NCBI GenBank assembly: GCA_050115555.1
Contig: JASFQI010000307.1
Coordinates: 1-6,172 of the forward strand
Reading direction: 5' to 3'
Origin: JASFQI01 sp050115555
GTDB taxonomy: Bacteria; Desulfobacterota; DSM-4660; Desulfatiglandales; HGW-15
Length of the DNA: 6,172 nt
The translations under genes and the position numbers were made by a program. Shown piece after piece: positions 1-5,754 of the stretch (the stretch's first letter is position 1; every line of letters begins with the position of its first letter). The notes beneath the pieces are model-generated. The model worked only from the letters and a program-made list of their open reading frames with translations. It was not told where the DNA came from and searched no databases.

Positions 1-1
1 A

Positions 2-1315
2 GAGCATTATCAGATCATTCTGGACAGCATTGCAGTCGGTGTCTTCACCGTAAATCTGGATTTCAAGGTCACATCCTTTAATAATGCCGCGGAAAAAATC
101 ACGGGGATTCCAAAAAGTGAAGCGATAGGACGGCCGTGTTTCGAGGTTTTGAGGGCCAATACGTGTGAAACGAACTGCCTTTTGAGAAGCACCATCGACA
201 CGCACACCTGCGTTGTGAATACCCCCATCTATATTGTTCGTGCAGACAACAAGCGAATCCCGATCAGCGTGACGACAGCGATTCTGAGAAACTCCGAGGG
301 GAGGATCATCGGAGGGGTCGAGACCTTTCGGGATTTGAGGGTGGTCCACCGCCTGAAAAAGGCCCTGTTCAAGCGACATTCCTTTGAGGATATCATCACC
401 AAGGACGAGAAAATGGGCGAGCTGTTCGCGGTTCTGCCCCAGATCGCGGAGAGCCGAAGCACGGTTCTGATTCAAGGCGCGAGCGGCACCGGAAAAGAGC
501 TGATCGCCCGTGCCATCCACAACAACAGCCTCCGGAAAAACGGACCGTTTGTGGCTGTGAACTGCGGGGCCCTGCCCGATACGCTGTGCGAGTCCGAGCT
601 TTTCGGGTATAAAGCCGGTGCCTTCACGGATGCCAAGAAGGACAAGCCCGGGCGATTTGCACTGGCCCACAACGGCACCATCTTTCTGGACGAGATCGGG
701 GACATCTCCCAGGCCGTCCAGATTCGTCTTCTCCGCGTGCTGGAAGAAAAGGTGTACGAGCCCCTGGGTTCCACCAAGGCGATTCCCACCAATGCCCGGG
801 TGATCGCAGCAACCCACCAGGATCTGGAACAACGCGTGGCGGACGGCCTTTTTAGGGAGGACCTCTACTTCCGCATCAACGTCATGAAGGTGATGCTTCC
901 CCCCCTTGCCGACCGAAAAGGGGATATCCCTATTCTGGTGGATCACTTCGTGGAGCGCTTCAATCACTTGACAGGAAGAAAGATCGTCGGGGTTTCCCGG
1001 GAGGCCCTGGCCACCCTCATGCTCTACGACTGGCCGGGGAACGTGCGTGAGCTCGAGAACGCAATCGAGCATGCATTTGTCCTGTGCGACGGCGAGTTGA
1101 TCCACCTCCGCCATCTTCCCGATCGCATTGTTCCCAGGGGCGGACCGGTGCCTGCGGCAAAGGGGCGGACCTTGAAGGCCATCGAAGAGAGCGCCATTCG
1201 TCAGGCACTCGAGAGAAACCGGTGGAAACGGGTCCGTACCGCCGAGGAACTGGGCATCGACAAGAACACGCTTCGCCGGAAGATGAAACGGCTCGGGATC
1301 ACACCCCCCACCTGA
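2..1315 (+). CDS. Sigma-54-dependent transcriptional regulator, PAS-AAA+-Fis (5' partial)
   Basis: This is an NtrC-class activator that would use ATP hydrolysis to open promoters held by sigma-54 RNA polymerase. The frame is open from the window edge, so the start lies upstream; residue 1 here is the codon at position 2, and 437 residues are visible. A PAS domain spans about 1-115, with cysteines at 46, 55, 59 and 70. The AAA+ domain spans about 135-370: Walker A GASGTGKE (159-166), sigma-54 loop GAFTDA (206-211, Asp where Gly is usual), Walker B IFLDEIGD (227-234), arginine-finger region REDLYFRIN (285-293), and sensor-2 WPGNVRELE. A Fis-type HTH, TAEELGIDKNTLRRKMKRLG, occupies 413-432. No phosphoacceptor receiver domain is visible, so sensing is probably by the PAS domain, directly or through an unseen N-terminal part. 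The domain call is firm; ligand and target genes are unknown. It ends TGA at 1313-1315, convergent with argC. Confidence 0.95.
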   Translation, partial: EHYQIILDSIAVGVFTVNLDFKVTSFNNAAEKITGIPKSEAIGRPCFEVLRANTCETNCLLRSTIDTHTCVVNTPIYIVRADNKRIPISVTTAILRNSEGRIIGGVETFRDLRVVHRLKKALFKRHSFEDIITKDEKMGELFAVLPQIAESRSTVLIQGASGTGKELIARAIHNNSLRKNGPFVAVNCGALPDTLCESELFGYKAGAFTDAKKDKPGRFALAHNGTIFLDEIGDISQAVQIRLLRVLEEKVYEPLGSTKAIPTNARVIAATHQDLEQRVADGLFREDLYFRINVMKVMLPPLADRKGDIPILVDHFVERFNHLTGRKIVGVSREALATLMLYDWPGNVRELENAIEHAFVLCDGELIHLRHLPDRIVPRGGPVPAAKGRTLKAIEESAIRQALERNRWKRVRTAEELGIDKNTLRRKMKRLGITPPT

Positions 1316-1391
1316 TCCGGGGAGTCCTGCCCATGCGCCCACCCGTTCAGAACCACGTCCAAGAGGGGGCGCCACAAGGGCGCATGATCAT

Positions 1392-1417
1392 CCTCTTCGA
1401 CGCCTGAGGTTTTTTTC
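1392..1417 (+). terminator. Weak candidate intrinsic terminator after the sigma-54 regulator
   Basis: CCTC (1392-1395) can pair with GAGG (1406-1409) and is followed directly by seven T (1410-1416). The stem is only 4 bp with a 10-nt loop, so the hairpin is poor even though the T tract is well placed. It lies about 75 nt past the regulator's stop codon. It is the only T tract following a possible stem in this convergent gap. Confidence 0.3.
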
Positions 1418-1479
1418 TCTGAAATGCGGGGTTGCCGGGGTTCTTCCATTCGGTATCGGGGAAGAGTCCGGGTTCCGGA

Positions 1480-1497
1480 GAAGGCGCGTGCGGCGCC
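1480..1497 (-). terminator. Weak GC hairpin downstream of argC
   Basis: GGCGC (1483-1487) and GCGCC (1493-1497) form a 5-bp GC-only stem with a 5-nt loop, 13 nt beyond the argC stop on the minus strand. Only TTCT follows, so this is not a canonical intrinsic terminator. It may act with the stem-loop inside the argC 3' end. Confidence 0.25.
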
Positions 1498-1510
1498 AGG
1501 TGCTTCTCTT

Positions 1511-2578
1511 TTAAGGATACTGCCCGGGCTGAAGCAGCCCGGCCGTCTCTTCCAGCCCGAACATGAGGTTCAGGTTCTGCACGGCACTCCCCGCCTGGCC
1601 CTTGACCAGATTGTCGATCATGCTCACCACAATGAGCGTGCGTGTCCGTTCGTCTACATTCACCGAAAGATTGCAGAAATTGCTGCCGCGCACATGGCTT
1701 GAGGTGAGGGGCGTGTCCGGACCGAAGACCCGCACAAAGGTCTCGTTCCGGTAAAATGCGTGGTAGGCTTCCTCTGCGGAGGCCGGAGCCACCCCGGGGG
1801 CCAGTCGAGCGTACAGGGTGGAAAGGATCCCTCTGCACAAGGGCACCACATGGGGGGTGAAGGTGAGTGCAATATTCCGCCCCGCCAGAAGGCCCAACTC
1901 CCGCTCGATTTCATAAACGTGCTGGTGACCTGAGACCTTGTACACATTCATGGCCTCGTATCGGGCCGGATAGTGGAAGGTGGGGGAGGGATTCTTTCCC
2001 GCTCCCGAGACTCCGGTCTTGGCATCGCAGAGGATGGTATCCGGATCCACGATTCCTTCGCGCACGGCAGGTGCCAGCCCGAGGATGCAGCTGACGGCGA
2101 AGCAGCCCGGGTTCCCTACTACGCTGGACCGGGCGATTTCGTCCCTGTGAAGCTCGGCCAGGCCGTAAACGGCGTGTTCCAGAAGTTCCGGGGCGGCGTG
2201 TTGCGAGGAGCGCCCGATCCGGGCGGCATACCCCTCATAGGCGTCCGTGGTGTTGAAACGGAAATCTCCGCTGTAGTCGATGACCTTGACACCGCGCTCG
2301 ATCCAGGTGCCTGCCTCATCCTGCCCCACACCGTCCGGTGTGGCAAAGAACACCGCGTCGAAGTCGTCGGGCCGTCGGGAGTCGTCGGCCGCTGTGATGA
2401 CGAGGTCACAGAAGCCTTTCAGGTGGGGGTACAGGTCGCTAATGGGTCTCCCCGCATCCTGCTTGTCGATCAGGGAGGCGATCTCTACATCGGGGTGACG
2501 GCTTAAAAGCTCAACTGCGCCGCATCCTCCGTACCCACCGGCTCCGATGATGCCTACCCGGATTCGTTTTTTCACCAT
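1511..2578 (-). CDS. argC: N-acetyl-gamma-glutamyl-phosphate reductase (ArgC)
   Basis: ArgC reduces N-acetyl-glutamyl-5-phosphate with NADPH to N-acetylglutamate 5-semialdehyde, the third step of cytosolic arginine synthesis. The 355-residue protein is of normal family length. The N-terminal nucleotide-binding motif is GIIGAGGYGG (9-18). The catalytic cysteine sits in GNPGCF (Cys159). The SGVSGAGK-type loop reads KTGVSGAGK, and H218-Q-H220 in SGHQHVYEIE holds the likely catalytic histidine. I chose the ATG at 2578 because AAAGGA ends 7 nt upstream and the protein then begins MVKKRIRVGIIG; the longer frame from 2611 adds 11 residues with no family character. It follows the YchF-like gene by 36 nt on the same strand, so co-transcription is likely. 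A LysY-type relative acting on a carrier-bound substrate is possible in principle, but nothing here points to it. Confidence 0.95.
   Translation of the reverse strand: MVKKRIRVGIIGAGGYGGCGAVELLSRHPDVEIASLIDKQDAGRPISDLYPHLKGFCDLVITAADDSRRPDDFDAVFFATPDGVGQDEAGTWIERGVKVIDYSGDFRFNTTDAYEGYAARIGRSSQHAAPELLEHAVYGLAELHRDEIARSSVVGNPGCFAVSCILGLAPAVREGIVDPDTILCDAKTGVSGAGKNPSPTFHYPARYEAMNVYKVSGHQHVYEIERELGLLAGRNIALTFTPHVVPLCRGILSTLYARLAPGVAPASAEEAYHAFYRNETFVRVFGPDTPLTSSHVRGSNFCNLSVNVDERTRTLIVVSMIDNLVKGQAGSAVQNLNLMFGLEETAGLLQPGQYP
1524..1542 (-). other. 7-bp stem-loop in the last codons of argC
   Basis: CCGGGCT (1524-1530) and AGCCCGG (1536-1542) form a perfect 7-bp stem with a 5-nt loop, ending 10 nt before the argC stop codon. 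The codons read AGLLQPG. There is no U tract on the minus strand, so it is not a canonical terminator; it could protect the mRNA 3' end or be incidental to GC-rich coding sequence. Confidence 0.35.
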
Positions 2579-2585
2579 AACGTGT

Positions 2586-2591
2586 TCCTTT
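2586..2591 (-). promoter_or_regulatory. Ribosome binding site deciding the argC start
   Basis: AAAGGA on the minus strand with a 7-nt spacer to the ATG at 2578. This favours the 2578 start over the in-frame ATGs at 2599 and 2611. Confidence 0.7.
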
Positions 2592-2614
2592 CTATGCATG
2601 TCGAGGCGCAAGGC

Positions 2615-3661
2615 TCACACATTGAATCGGAAGTGCACGATGTCCCCGTCCTGGACCACGTACTCCTTCCCTTCCAGTCGCACCTGCCCGGACTTTTTGG
2701 CTTCCTGGTAAGAGCCGAGCCGCTCGAGTTCCTCAAACCCGATGACCTCCGCCCGAATGAACCCCTGCTGAATGTCCGAATGAATCACACCGGCGGCCTC
2801 CAGGGCCGGTGTGCCCTTTGGGATGGTCCAGGCCTTGACTTCGTCCTCGCCCACGGTGAAAAAGGCGATCAGATTGAGCAGGTCGTAGGAGGAGCGAATG
2901 ACCCGGTCCAGCGCAGAGGTCTCAATGTGGTAAGCCGTCATGAATTCTTCGGCCTCTTCGGCGGAGAGCTGAGCGATTTCCTTTTCGAGGCCGCCTCTTA
3001 CCAGAAGTGTTTCCAGGCGTGGGGGCGGGTCAAACCCCTCCGGGAAGGACTCGTCCTCATCGTCGTTATTGAGGATCAGGAGCTGGGGCTTGGCAGAGAG
3101 GAATGTAAATCCCCGCAGCACAGGCGAAAAGGCCAGGTCCGGGTCGTCCCGGAGCGGGCGGTTTTCCTCGAGCAGAGCGCGGCAGGCAAGGATTTGCTCC
3201 CGGGTTTCCTCTTCCGTTTTCTTGCCGCGTTTGGCGTCCAGCTCCATGCGCTCGATTTTTTTTTCCACCACGGCCAGGTCGTTGATGATCATTTCTTCCT
3301 CAAGGAGGGTGAAATCTTTGCCCGGTGTGGGGGAAATGCCCATCGTGCCTTTGAAGTTGCGCACCACATGGATAAGCGCGTCACACGGCCTTACCTGATT
3401 CCATAGGGCCCCGTCCGGCGCGGAACTTGCAGCTCCCGTCAAAGGAGAGGGGAGAAGGTACTCCACCTGGGCATAGGTTGTTTTCTTGGGCCTGTACAGG
3501 GCCGAGAGGGTGTCCACACGGTCATCCGCGACCCGTACCGTACCGATCCGCTGATCCGATCGACCCCCTTTCTGGTGTGGGGCTTCGCCGCGGGCCCCGG
3601 TGAGGGCACTGAACACCGTGGACTTGCCGGATTGTGGCAGACCGATCATACCGAGCTTCAT
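2615..3661 (-). CDS. Divergent YchF/OLA1-like P-loop protein with C-terminal TGS (DUF933) domain
   Basis: The C-terminal ~87 residues (262-348) are a clear YchF-type TGS domain: VKAWTIPKGT, AAGVIHSD, GFIRAEVI, and the ending KEYVVQDGDIVHFRFNV. The N-terminus has a P-loop, GLPQSGKST (7-15), where canonical YchF has GLPNVGKST. The switch II/G3 motif DIAGL, expected near residues 66-72, is missing: AQVEYLLPSPL occupies its place. The G4-like site reads LILNNDDED (195-203) against the family's N-x-x-E. A charged helical stretch (about 118-175) matches the family's helical insert. At 348 residues it is slightly short. Canonical YchF is a ribosome-associated ATPase; this looks like a paralogue whose nucleotide cycle may be altered. 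The ATG at 3661 has GGAG 8 nt upstream and puts the P-loop at the very N-terminus, as in YchF. It precedes argC by 36 nt. Confidence 0.88.
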   Translation of the reverse strand: MKLGMIGLPQSGKSTVFSALTGARGEAPHQKGGRSDQRIGTVRVADDRVDTLSALYRPKKTTYAQVEYLLPSPLTGAASSAPDGALWNQVRPCDALIHVVRNFKGTMGISPTPGKDFTLLEEEMIINDLAVVEKKIERMELDAKRGKKTEEETREQILACRALLEENRPLRDDPDLAFSPVLRGFTFLSAKPQLLILNNDDEDESFPEGFDPPPRLETLLVRGGLEKEIAQLSAEEAEEFMTAYHIETSALDRVIRSSYDLLNLIAFFTVGEDEVKAWTIPKGTPALEAAGVIHSDIQQGFIRAEVIGFEELERLGSYQEAKKSGQVRLEGKEYVVQDGDIVHFRFNV

Positions 3662-3669
3662 TGGATGCG

Positions 3670-3673
3670 CTCC
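3670..3673 (-). promoter_or_regulatory. Ribosome binding site deciding the YchF-like start
   Basis: GGAG on the minus strand lies 8 nt before the ATG at 3661. The frame stays open up to 3718, but the extra 19 residues are basic and have no counterpart ahead of the P-loop in YchF proteins. Confidence 0.6.
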
Positions 3674-3689
3674 ATTTTCCAGGGAAACC

Positions 3690-3709
3690 CGTATCCGGAA
3701 CCGGATGCG
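3690..3709. promoter_or_regulatory. Imperfect 20-bp palindrome, possible operator
   Basis: ATCCGG (3693-3698) and CCGGAT (3701-3706) are a perfect inverted repeat around a 2-bp centre. Pairing extends to 9 of 10 positions per arm with one mismatch across 3690-3709. It sits between the predicted minus-strand promoter and the YchF-like start. The tiny centre favours a protein-binding dyad over an RNA hairpin. No regulator is identified. Confidence 0.4.
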
Positions 3710-3726
3710 AGTGCTCAATCTTTCTC

Positions 3727-3755
3727 TTACTAGAAGAAAATGCCCGGGATGTCAA
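3727..3755 (-). promoter_or_regulatory. Candidate sigma-70 promoter for the YchF-like-argC operon
   Basis: Minus strand: a perfect -35 TTGACA (3755-3750), a 17-nt spacer, then a weak -10 TAGTAA (3732-3727), 3 of 6 matches. Transcription would begin near 3720, giving a leader of about 60 nt that contains the palindrome at 3690-3709. Confidence 0.4.
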
Positions 3756-3795
3756 ACCTGCGGTAAGGTCTCGGAGCGGTAAAGCGGCTTCCTGT

Positions 3796-3822
3796 TTGAC
3801 AGACCGCATTATTTTATATAAT
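3796..3822 (+). promoter_or_regulatory. Consensus-like sigma-70 promoter upstream of the cyclase
   Basis: Perfect TTGACA (3796-3801) and perfect TATAAT (3817-3822) with a short 15-nt spacer; TAATAT (3819-3824) is an alternative -10 with 17-nt spacing. It lies in the only strongly AT-rich stretch of the window (about 3808-3835). Transcription from about 3829 would give the cyclase mRNA a leader of about 190 nt. This is sequence match only, with no experimental support. Confidence 0.6.
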
Positions 3823-3983
3823 ATTGTTATTTTTGAAGGACTTCTTGAGACTCTGATCGCAGGAGAATTCCCACATCGCCCACCGCGGAAGGCGGTTTTT
3901 GTAAGCCTCCTTGCCCTCGCGGCATGATCCCCTGTTTCGATGGATGCGCGGCTGAGGTCGGGGTTTTTCACAAGAGAGTCCAT
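3814..3983 (-). pseudogene. Frameshifted small gene of about 56 codons, function unknown
   Basis: Reading the minus strand from the ATG at 3983 gives MDSLVKNPDLSRASIETGDHA (21 residues, to 3921). From 3921 the next frame gives a further 35 residues, including REGKEAYKNRLPRWAMWEFS, and ends at TAA (3816-3814). The join falls at GCCGC; adding one C there restores a single frame reading GDHAREGKEAYK. Both halves look coding: charged and aromatic residues in plausible order, mostly C/G-ending codons in the first half, and no stop before a clean TAA. So I read it as one gene with a 1-nt deletion, real or a sequencing error. GAGG lies only 3 nt before the ATG, a poor ribosome-site spacing. I do not recognise the family. 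It points the same way as the YchF-like gene, whose start is 152 nt downstream. A chance antisense frame cannot be excluded. Confidence 0.42.
3882..3900 (+). terminator. Terminator-like hairpin in the cyclase leader
   Basis: ACCGC (3882-3886), loop GGAAG, GCGGT (3892-3896), then T to 3900. It is a 5-bp stem with five T, about 55-70 nt after the predicted start of transcription. It could attenuate the cyclase mRNA or end a short RNA. However, it lies inside the broken minus-strand gene and may simply reflect codons for KNRLPRW. Confidence 0.3.
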
Positions 3984-4004
3984 TCGCCTCGTGCAAGAGG
4001 AATT

Positions 4005-4008
4005 GAGG
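4005..4008 (+). promoter_or_regulatory. Ribosome binding site supporting the cyclase start at 4018
   Basis: GAGG with a 9-nt spacer to the ATG at 4018. The upstream in-frame ATG at 3940 has no Shine-Dalgarno-like sequence in the preceding 15 nt. Confidence 0.5.
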
Positions 4009-4017
4009 TTGCACGCC

Positions 4018-5610
4018 ATGAGCCGCCCGCACGATTTCGATGAATCCCACGGTGAAGACCTTCCCGGCGTGAGTCCCCGCGTTTTTCGGAAATCCCGATT
4101 GCCGCGCATAGGCCGGGAGCGCCGGAACGGGCAGGAACGTCGTTCCGGGATCGAGCGTCGCCAACACACCGGCTCCTGGGAAGGGGTTGAAAAGCGTTCC
4201 GGGGAGGACTGGCGCACGGGTTGGGATCGACGCGAGTCGAACCGGAGGCGCATTCCCATCTTCATCAAACTGGCAAGCCTTTCCACCGGGCTTATTTTAC
4301 TGACGATTGCCATCGTCAGTGTTGTCATGCTTCAAAGGGAAAAGACACAGTTCGAAATGCAGCTTGTCGGGTTCGGGAGGAGCCTGACTCGGATCCTGGC
4401 CACGAATGCACCGGACAAGCTTCTTGGAGATGAGGATCTGGCCCTTTTCAAGCTGATCGAGGACGTCGCGGAAAACGAGCAGGTCGTGTTTGCCATGATC
4501 ACCGACGACCAGAAGATCATTCGGGCTCATAGCGACCTGGAGCGGGTGGATGAGCGCTACGCCCCCCCTCGAGACCTGTGGTTCCTGCGGGATTTCGACG
4601 ACACGATTCTGAGCCAGTTCCGGATAGGGAAAAGGGACGTGTTTCTCTTCGAGAGCCCGTTAACCTATCGGCGTGTGGAGGTCGGGCATGTGCGACTGGC
4701 TTTGTCCAAGGAACGGATCCAGGAGAGCATTCTACAGGCCAAGGTGTTCTTTCTCCTTCTCGCGGTATTCATCGTAGGTTTGGGGCTCGTGCTCAGCTTG
4801 GCGTTCAGCTTGTATTTCTCGAGGCCCATTAATGAGCTTCGGGAGGGCGTGGTCGCCGTAGGCATGGGCGATTTTCATCACCGGGTACGAGTGAACCGAC
4901 AGGATGAACTGGGAGATCTGGGTAAGGCCATCAACCGCATGGCCGAGGACCTGTCTCTCAAGAACAAGATTACGGATTCTTTCGGACGGTACGTGACGCC
5001 GGAGATCGTGGATTTAATCCTGGCCCATCCGGATCGCCAGTGGATGCGCGGGGCTCGTGTAAGTGTATCGGTGTTGTTCGTGGACATTCGAGGGTTTATG
5101 ACCATGTCCGAGGGCAAAGATCCGGCGTGGATTGTGGACCTCCTCAATGACTACTTCAGCCGGGTGACGGATGTGGTGATTGCCCACGGGGGGCACGTGA
5201 ACAAGTTCGTCGGGGACGAGGCCATGGCGATTTTCGGGGCGCCGGTCGCCAACCCCGATCATGCAGACTCCGCCGTAAAGGCCGCCCTGGAGATTCAAAG
5301 GGTAGTGCGAGATATTGAGGGCAGGGGAGGAAGAGGTCGCATGAAGGTTCACGTGGGCGTGGGAGTGAGCTCCGGCGATGTGGTGGCGGGAAACGTGGGT
5401 TCGGAAAAGAGGATGGAGTACACAGTGATCGGGGATGATGTGAATGTGGCCTCCAGATTGACCTCGATGGCCCGGTCCGGAGAAATCCTGATCAGCAAAC
5501 AGACCTATGAGCTTTTGGACAGGAGTAATGGAATTCGCGTGGAAGAACGGGGAAGCTTGAAGGTAAAAGGACGCCGCATGAACCTTTCGGTCTACAACGT
5601 GGTGTCATGA
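4018..5610 (+). CDS. Membrane-bound class III adenylate/guanylate cyclase with HAMP domain
   Basis: The protein likely makes cAMP from ATP in response to an envelope signal. From the ATG at 4018 it has 530 residues: a basic cytoplasmic tail with a hexad repeat (34-75), TM1 (about 79-105), an extracytoplasmic region of about 135 residues that may be Cache-like, TM2 (about 243-266), HAMP (about 267-319) and a C-terminal cyclase domain. All expected catalytic residues are visible: metal-binding Asp356 (FVDIRGF) and Asp400 (NKFVGDE), purine-reading Lys396 and Thr469 (EYTVIGDD), and Asn476 and Arg480 (VNVASR). The Lys/Thr pair suits ATP and class IIIb; a guanylate cyclase would more typically have Glu/Cys. 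I prefer 4018 over the ATG at 3940 because of GAGG upstream and because the extra 26 residues overlap the opposite-strand gene remnant. The start is uncertain; the family is not. Confidence 0.93.
   Translation: MSRPHDFDESHGEDLPGVSPRVFRKSRLPRIGRERRNGQERRSGIERRQHTGSWEGVEKRSGEDWRTGWDRRESNRRRIPIFIKLASLSTGLILLTIAIVSVVMLQREKTQFEMQLVGFGRSLTRILATNAPDKLLGDEDLALFKLIEDVAENEQVVFAMITDDQKIIRAHSDLERVDERYAPPRDLWFLRDFDDTILSQFRIGKRDVFLFESPLTYRRVEVGHVRLALSKERIQESILQAKVFFLLLAVFIVGLGLVLSLAFSLYFSRPINELREGVVAVGMGDFHHRVRVNRQDELGDLGKAINRMAEDLSLKNKITDSFGRYVTPEIVDLILAHPDRQWMRGARVSVSVLFVDIRGFMTMSEGKDPAWIVDLLNDYFSRVTDVVIAHGGHVNKFVGDEAMAIFGAPVANPDHADSAVKAALEIQRVVRDIEGRGGRGRMKVHVGVGVSSGDVVAGNVGSEKRMEYTVIGDDVNVASRLTSMARSGEILISKQTYELLDRSNGIRVEERGSLKVKGRRMNLSVYNVVS
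4117..4242 (+). repeat. Seven in-register 18-nt (hexapeptide) units in the cyclase N-terminal tail
   Basis: In frame the units read ERRNGQ, ERRSGI, ERRQHT, GSWEGV, EKRSGE, DWRTGW, DRRESN. Position 3 is Arg in six of seven, position 1 is Glu/Asp in six, and position 5 is Gly in five. The array ends 9 nt before the first transmembrane helix. I recall similar RRSGxDRR stretches in signalling proteins of related bacteria; their function is not known to me. Confidence 0.75.
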
Positions 5611-5754
5611 TGGATGCTCCGTGCGCACTTCCTGCTACAAGAGCGATCACCCTGCGATAATGTTGCTGTTTCGAGCCCTCGGGGATGCAGGAACAGATCC
5701 GTCCTTGAGAAGGTTTGGCATTGGATCACGGCGCTCGCGGAGCGGGGGAAGTCT
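5611..5754 (+). other. Spacer between the cyclase and the lipoprotein gene
   Basis: 144 nt with no gene. It has no T tract and no good terminator, so read-through is possible. CGCTC (5732-5736) and GAGCG (5740-5744) form a 5-bp stem with a 3-nt loop touching the start of the next ribosome binding site (GGGGGAA, 5744-5750), which could weakly mask it. No convincing promoter was found. Confidence 0.4.

Noticed and set aside
1369..1391. Hairpin GCGCC-ACAAG-GGCGC and the ATGATCAT palindrome in the convergent gap
   Set aside because: A short stem with no T tract on either strand and an 8-bp palindrome, both likely by chance at this GC content.
1427..1442. Direct repeat CGGGGTT (two copies, 9 nt apart)
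   Set aside because: Too short and isolated to support a function.
1973..2506. Plus-strand open frame (177 codons) opposite argC
   Set aside because: It is a mirror of the argC coding frame with no domain and no ribosome binding site seen.
2582..3406. Long plus-strand open frame (274 codons) opposite the YchF-like gene
   Set aside because: It is antisense to a gene with clear TGS and P-loop motifs, has no recognisable domain, and long antisense frames are expected in GC-rich coding DNA.
3828..3925. 32-codon minus-strand ORF from the ATG at 3925
   Set aside because: Its GGGG is only a few bases before the ATG, its composition is unconvincing, and it competes with the more coding-like adjacent frame.
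3522..4328. Minus-strand frame (268 codons) spanning the divergent region
   Set aside because: Most of it is antisense to the cyclase 5' part or out of frame with the YchF-like gene; only its short middle part (3983-3921) looks coding, and that is reported with the frameshifted gene.
5716..5732. Sigma-54 promoter-like TTGGCATTGGATCACGGC upstream of the lipoprotein
   Set aside because: GG and GC are 12 nt apart where the -24/-12 class needs 10, so the spacing fails.
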